Positions 60,119 through 64,000 of a stretch of 64,000 nucleotides of DNA are shown piece after piece. A program made the position numbers and the translations under genes. The stretch comes from Pseudoflavonifractor sp. MSJ-37 (GTDB lineage: Bacteria; Bacillota; Clostridia; Oscillospirales; Oscillospiraceae): assembly GCF_018917965.1 (NCBI RefSeq), contig NZ_JAHLPP010000001.1, positions 1 to 64,000 of the forward strand. Direction: 5' to 3'. Numbering within the stretch: position 1 is the first letter of the stretch; each line of letters starts with the position of its first letter. The notes under the pieces were generated by a model, which saw only the letters and a list, made by a program, of their open reading frames with translations, was not told the origin of the DNA and searched no databases.

Positions 60119-60150
60119 TGAGCCCGCCTCCTGATCGGAGGCGGGCTCAC
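60119..60150. terminator. Inverted repeat between convergent genes
   Basis: A 14-bp perfect stem (GTGAGCCCGCCTCC and complement) with a 4-nt loop; no strong T-run on either side. A probable bidirectional stop. Confidence 0.65.
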
Positions 60151-60168
60151 TGGCATATAGCTTGGATA

Positions 60169-61800
60169 TCACTGGTCATCGACGGGCGCTTTGGGCCCGT
60201 GATAGCGCAGGTCCAGCATGGTGATGTCGTCGAACTGGGGCGCTTTGCCCACGAAGGCGTCGATGTCGGCCTTCATCAGAGGGAGCAGTTCCTCGGGAGC
60301 GGCGTCCGGGTGGCTGTTGAGGGCTTGGATCATCCGGTCGGTGCCGAAGAGCTCCTCGTGGGTGTCCGTGGCCTCGGCCACACCGTCGGTATAGACGAAG
60401 ATCTCATCGCCGGGGGCCAGGTCCAGCTCATACTCCCGGTAGCGGCTGCCGTCCATGCCGGCCAGCACGAAGCCGTGCTTGTCCTTGAGGAGCTCATAGC
60501 CGCCGCCCGCCCGGCGGATGGCGGGGTACTCATGGCCGGCGTTGGCGCAGATCAGCTTGCCGGTGGAGAGCTCCAGGATGCCGATCCACACGGTGACGAA
60601 CATATCCACCGGGTTGTTGGCGCAGAGCTGGCTGTTGACCTCCTCCAGCACCTCCTTGGGGGATCTGCCGGTCTGGGCGCTGTTCTTCAGCAGGACCTTG
60701 GCGATGACCATGAACAGAGCCGCCGGCACGCCCTTGCCGGACACGTCGGCGATGATCGTGGCCAGATGGTCGTCATCCACCAGGAAGAAGTCGTAGAAGT
60801 CGCCGCCCACCTCCTTGGCGGGGGTCATGGTGGCGTAGATGCTGAACTCCGGACGGTCGGGGTAGGGCGGGAAGATGCAGGGGAGCATACTGCTCTGGAT
60901 TTCCGTGGCCACGGAGAGCTCGGCGCCGATACGCTCCTTCTCTGCCGTGATGGCCGTGATGTCGTCGATGTAGGCGCAGATATCCTGCTCCATCTGGCGG
61001 ATGGACCGGTAGAGCCGCTCCACCTCGTCTCCGGTCTCCATGCCGGGGAGGTCCATGATGGCGTCCTCGGCGGGGAGGCCGTCCTGCTGGCGGCGGACGA
61101 AGGAGCCGGTGGCCTCGGCCAGACGGTCGATCGGCTTGACCAGCACCTGCCGGGCCGCCAGGATGGACAGGACCACCAGCACCATGGAGACGGCGGCCAG
61201 CAGGACGATCGACCGGAGCAGGAAGGCACGCTGCATCTGGATGATCTCGTTCATGGACATATCCACGTCCACATAGCCCCGCATATGGCCGTCCGCGTCC
61301 TTGATCGGGACCAGCGCGGACAGGAGCCAGCCGAACTCCTCGTTGCTGATGATGGGCGGGATCTCGCCGCCGGCCAGAAAGTCGGCTTTGTGGTCCAGGA
61401 AGGCGCCCTCGTAATAGGGGCCCAGATGACCCAGCTGGATGGCGTCCTCACTCTCATCGGTGTCGTAGATGTAATAGAAGCCCTCCTCTGTGGGCTTGGT
61501 GACCACCGCATAGACGATATCGTTGTTCTTCTGGATGGTCCGGAGCTGGGAGAGGGTCTCTTCATAGGCGGCGTCCCGCTCTCCGGTCTCCAGATAGTGG
61601 TCGATAGAGTCCGGGTCCACCTGAGCGGCCATGGTCTGGCCCACGTTGGTGGCAGTGTGGATCAGCTGTTCCTCCAGGCTGGCCTTATAGGTATGGTAGC
61701 TGAACGCCACCGCCGTGCCGCCAAGGATCAGCGCGATCAGCACGATGGCCAGAGCGGCCTTGGCCCCAAGGGAGCGGCAGACATTGGATATTTCCTTCAA
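60169..61800 (-). CDS. SpoIIE-type PP2C serine phosphatase with membrane sensor
   Basis: A 543-residue membrane phosphatase: TM1 (about 14-35), an extracellular Cache-like sensor (about 40-190), TM2 (about 195-217), HAMP (about 218-285), a linker helix with ATEIQSSMLPCIFPPYPD, and a PP2C/SpoIIE domain (about 320-535) with metal-binding motifs GGDFYDFF, VSGKGVPAALFM, VYTDGVAEA and DDITML. RsbU-like members dephosphorylate STAS proteins. The Shine-Dalgarno GAGGTGATCC is spaced for a TTG at 61800; a GTG at 61809 is the alternative. Downstream of MATE-ATPase and STAS genes on the same strand. Confidence 0.9.
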   Translation of the reverse strand: MKEISNVCRSLGAKAALAIVLIALILGGTAVAFSYHTYKASLEEQLIHTATNVGQTMAAQVDPDSIDHYLETGERDAAYEETLSQLRTIQKNNDIVYAVVTKPTEEGFYYIYDTDESEDAIQLGHLGPYYEGAFLDHKADFLAGGEIPPIISNEEFGWLLSALVPIKDADGHMRGYVDVDMSMNEIIQMQRAFLLRSIVLLAAVSMVLVVLSILAARQVLVKPIDRLAEATGSFVRRQQDGLPAEDAIMDLPGMETGDEVERLYRSIRQMEQDICAYIDDITAITAEKERIGAELSVATEIQSSMLPCIFPPYPDRPEFSIYATMTPAKEVGGDFYDFFLVDDDHLATIIADVSGKGVPAALFMVIAKVLLKNSAQTGRSPKEVLEEVNSQLCANNPVDMFVTVWIGILELSTGKLICANAGHEYPAIRRAGGGYELLKDKHGFVLAGMDGSRYREYELDLAPGDEIFVYTDGVAEATDTHEELFGTDRMIQALNSHPDAAPEELLPLMKADIDAFVGKAPQFDDITMLDLRYHGPKAPVDDQ

Positions 61801-61813
61801 TGGGATCACCTCT

Positions 61814-63562
61814 TCAAAGTTTCACCACCAGGGTATTGAAGCCGAGACTGCGGCGGTACAGGAAGCTCCGGGCCTTCTTCTTGACGATGGAGATGCCCAG
61901 GACGTTGACCTCGCCCGCCTCGTCCTCCTGGATGGCGAAGGGATCGAATTCATAGGAATTGTCCCGCAGATGGAGGGTCAGGCCCTCGGGCCCCAGGATC
62001 ACGGTGGATTTGATCAGCACGTCGGGGCGGCGCTCCCGGCGGGCGTCATCCAGGATCGCGGCGCAGAGCTCCTCCAGCACCAGCGTCCCATAGTAGGACT
62101 GCTGAGGGGAACAGCCCCAGCCGTCGCAGATCTCCTGGAACTCCGCCACCTGCTGGCCCAGGTCGCTGTCCGGATCGGTGAAGGCGGTATAGACCCGCTC
62201 GCTGGTCTGGGTCCAGTCCTCCCGGAGCCGGGCCCGGAGGCCCAGGAGCACATAGAGCAGACAGCCAAGCTCCGACAGCGGGAACACCAGCCAGAAGGCC
62301 TGGATGCCCGCCCGGGTCAGCAGAAGGGCCAGGGGGAGCCAGCACAGGAGCATCCGCAGGGACTCCGCCAGGAAGGCGCTCCGCTCCCGACCCGCCGACT
62401 GGTCGTAGTAGATCATGCACTGGTCCCAGCAGGCGGGGAGGATGCTCAGGGCATAGATCCGCAGGGCCAGGACGCCCAGCTGCCCGCTCTCACCGGACAG
62501 GCCGAACAGGGCGCACAGGGGCCCCGCGCCCAGGACGATCCCCGCTGTCGCCAGCAGGGCCAGGAGAGAGCTGTACCGGAAGGCCAGCCCCATGGTCCGC
62601 CGGACCGCGTTGGCGTCCCGCTCGGCCCGGTAGGTGCTGACCATGGGCTGGAGGGTCATGCCGATGCCGTCCGCCACGGCGGCGGTGAGGAGCGAGAAAT
62701 TGTACACCACGTCGAAGACCGCCACGCCCACCGCGCCGCTCATGGACATCAGGAGCTGGTTGGCCGCCAGCACCGTGATGAACTGATAGATATACTGGAC
62801 GGCGGAGGAGGCTCCGGTCCGGAAGCTCTCGGTCAGGTCCCGGCGGAGGAAGGGGGCGCGGGCGAAGCGCAGGGCCCCCCGGCGGCGGAGGATATGTTCT
62901 CCGCAGGACCCCAGACAGAAGAAGGCGCCGATCAGCGTAGACCAGACCGAGCCCTCCGCGCCCATGTCCATCCGGATCACAAAGACATAGTTGAGGAGGA
63001 TGTCCACGGCGTTGGAGGTCACCAACGCGGCGGCGGCCCGTTTGGGGGCGTCGTCACAGTGGACGAAGTAATAGAAAGGTCCCTGACAGTACAGCACCGG
63101 GACACAGATCAGCTGGGCCCGCACATAGCGCTCCGCGATGGCGTATACCTCCGGGAAGGCGGGATCGGCGCCCAGCAGGGCCAGAAGCTGGGGCAGGAAC
63201 AGGAGCCCCAGAGCCGCCGTCACCAGATAGACCGCCAGCAGGAAGCGGAGCACGTTGTTGAAGAGCCGTACGCCGTCCTCCACCCGGCCGTCGGCCAGCG
63301 CAGAGGCATAGTGGATGGAACCACCGATCGAGAAGCCGTAGCTGAGCACGTTGTAGAACAGGTAGACCGGGATGCCCAGCGAGATCGCAGAGAGCCCTGC
63401 CGCCCCCATCTTGGAGCCCACCACCAGACAGTCTACCATGCCGCCCAGAGCCAGACCGAGGCTGGACAGGAAGGCAGGGAGGAAGAAGCGCTGGAAGGAC
63501 CGGTCCACGAAATAGCGCTCTTTCGCGCGGCTCATGGGGCGGCCGCCGCTGCCCCCGCTCAT
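61814..63562 (-). CDS. MATE-type transporter fused to an anti-sigma-type ATPase
   Basis: A 582-residue fusion. Residues about 15-450 are a MATE-family transporter with about 12 helices (GGMVDCLVVGSKMGAAGLSAISLG in the first half). Residues about 465-582 form a HATPase_c_2 domain of the RsbW/SpoIIAB type (LVLEELCAAILDDA, LRDNSYEFDPF, GISIVKKKARSFLYRRSLGFN). The G-box Gly of DNG is Ser here. The domain could phosphorylate the STAS protein encoded just upstream, with which it overlaps by ATGA, so transport or membrane state may be tied to partner switching. Confidence 0.86.
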   Translation of the reverse strand: MSGGSGGRPMSRAKERYFVDRSFQRFFLPAFLSSLGLALGGMVDCLVVGSKMGAAGLSAISLGIPVYLFYNVLSYGFSIGGSIHYASALADGRVEDGVRLFNNVLRFLLAVYLVTAALGLLFLPQLLALLGADPAFPEVYAIAERYVRAQLICVPVLYCQGPFYYFVHCDDAPKRAAAALVTSNAVDILLNYVFVIRMDMGAEGSVWSTLIGAFFCLGSCGEHILRRRGALRFARAPFLRRDLTESFRTGASSAVQYIYQFITVLAANQLLMSMSGAVGVAVFDVVYNFSLLTAAVADGIGMTLQPMVSTYRAERDANAVRRTMGLAFRYSSLLALLATAGIVLGAGPLCALFGLSGESGQLGVLALRIYALSILPACWDQCMIYYDQSAGRERSAFLAESLRMLLCWLPLALLLTRAGIQAFWLVFPLSELGCLLYVLLGLRARLREDWTQTSERVYTAFTDPDSDLGQQVAEFQEICDGWGCSPQQSYYGTLVLEELCAAILDDARRERRPDVLIKSTVILGPEGLTLHLRDNSYEFDPFAIQEDEAGEVNVLGISIVKKKARSFLYRRSLGFNTLVVKL

Positions 63563-63858
63563 GCCCCGATGTCCAGCAGATCGGAGGAGCCGGTCACGTC
63601 AAAGACCTCCAGGATGGTCTCGTTGGGGCGGCGGACCATCATGTGTCCCAGCTCGTTCATCTGCTTTTGTCCGAAGAGGATCGCCCGCAGGCCGGTGGAG
63701 GACAGGCGCTCCAGATCGGTCCGATCCAGCACTAGCTCCGTCACGCCGGACAGAGAGCCTTTCAGGACCTCCTCCGGCTGAGTGGCGGTGATGGTGTCCG
63801 GACGGCCTGTCAGACGCGGGGGAAGGGGGGAGCCCTCCAGCGTTTTGCCGATGGTCAT
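63559..63858 (-). CDS. STAS domain anti-sigma factor antagonist
   Basis: A 99-residue STAS protein of the SpoIIAA/RsbV class. The key segment is LDRTDLERLSSTGLRAILFGQ, where one of the adjacent Ser is the expected phosphorylation site; the rest of the fold is short but complete. It overlaps the MATE-ATPase start (ATGA). Together with the ATPase and the PP2C phosphatase it forms a partner-switching set; no sigma factor gene is adjacent within the window. The ATG at 63858 gives a normal family length. Confidence 0.87.
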   Translation of the reverse strand: MTIGKTLEGSPLPPRLTGRPDTITATQPEEVLKGSLSGVTELVLDRTDLERLSSTGLRAILFGQKQMNELGHMMVRRPNETILEVFDVTGSSDLLDIGA

Positions 63859-63878
63859 AGTATGATCCCTTTCCGGCC

Positions 63879-64000
63879 TCACTCGGCCTTTTTCATGATG
63901 GCGATGGAGAACTCGCTGGAGCGGAGGCCCACCTGGATATCGTCGGACAGGCAGCTGAGGACGGAGCGCTCCAGCTCGTCCCACTGCTGGGCCTTCTCTT
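63879..64000 (-). CDS. Partial gene at the window edge, C-terminus only
   Basis: The last 39 or so codons of a minus-strand gene, ending LSDDIQVGLRSSEFSIAIMKKAE. The reading frame is open to the window end and stops 20 nt before the STAS gene start. It is too short to identify; its position suggests it belongs to the same signalling operon. Confidence 0.5.
   Translation of the reverse strand, partial: EKAQQWDELERSVLSCLSDDIQVGLRSSEFSIAIMKKAE

Overview
The window looks like chromosome from a high-GC, spore-forming, anaerobic Clostridia member of the Oscillospiraceae (Flavonifractor/Intestinimonas/Dysosmobacter type). The reasons are the 5S rRNA and promoter style, the spore genes sleB and spoVT, a glycine-reductase-type selenoprotein, a molybdenum cofactor locus, T-box and riboswitch control, and strong GC bias (about 60-65 % by eye). 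The species assignment is inference.

Layout. 0-4.4 kb: end of an rRNA operon (5S rRNA), sfsA, a DcuS/DctR-like two-component system and a small DUF2798 membrane protein. 4.4-10.7 kb: a complete F1Fo ATP synthase operon atpBEFHAGDC, with a c subunit that lacks the usual Na+ ligands. 10.8-16.1 kb: a PrpR-like regulator with a degenerate AAA+ domain, divergent from a GntP permease and a LarA-like (lactate racemase family) enzyme. 16.2-21 kb: sporulation and cell-surface genes (sleB, spoVT), an ECF sigma/anti-sigma pair, a secreted protein that shares the anti-sigma's C-terminal domain, and thpR.

21.1-23.2 kb is the most unusual part. A 518-residue TnpB/Cas12-like RuvC nuclease stands alone, followed by a hairpin-rich segment containing an imperfect anti-repeat (a tracrRNA-like signal) and then a small CRISPR array of four 33-nt repeats with 34-35-nt spacers. 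No cas1, cas2 or cas4 is present. Lower GC and different codon use suggest transfer. I read it as a minimal type V (V-F/V-U-like) CRISPR system whose effector has lost the zinc finger usual in TnpB.

23.2-30 kb: a DHH phosphoesterase, a ribokinase remnant, a T-box-controlled ABC transporter (tryptophan-type inferred), a glycosyltransferase plus GtrA flippase, and a broken secreted protein gene. 30-38.4 kb, all on the minus strand: modABC and a molybdopterin operon (MoaB/MogA-like, moeA, moaC-mobB fusion, moaA, MOSC-mogA fusion) behind a candidate Moco riboswitch and terminator. 38.5-43 kb: gluQ, then a tandem glycine riboswitch with terminator controlling grdX, a GrdE-type pyruvoyl proprotein and a GrdB-type selenoprotein read through an in-frame UGA. 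43-45 kb: an OmpR/HK two-component system.

45-60 kb: an accessory catabolic region with two LysR regulators, an opine-dehydrogenase family enzyme, an SLC13-type transporter, tandem maleate-isomerase/Asp-Glu-racemase enzymes, two MmgE/PrpD proteins, an FAD oxidoreductase, a molybdopterin oxidoreductase with its Fe-S subunit, and an ornithine-cyclodeaminase family protein. Together they look like an undescribed pathway for a di- or tricarboxylic or imino-acid substrate. The molybdenum genes nearby could supply its Mo enzyme. 60-64 kb: a partner-switching module of a SpoIIE-type phosphatase, a MATE transporter fused to an anti-sigma-type ATPase, and a STAS protein, cut by the window end.
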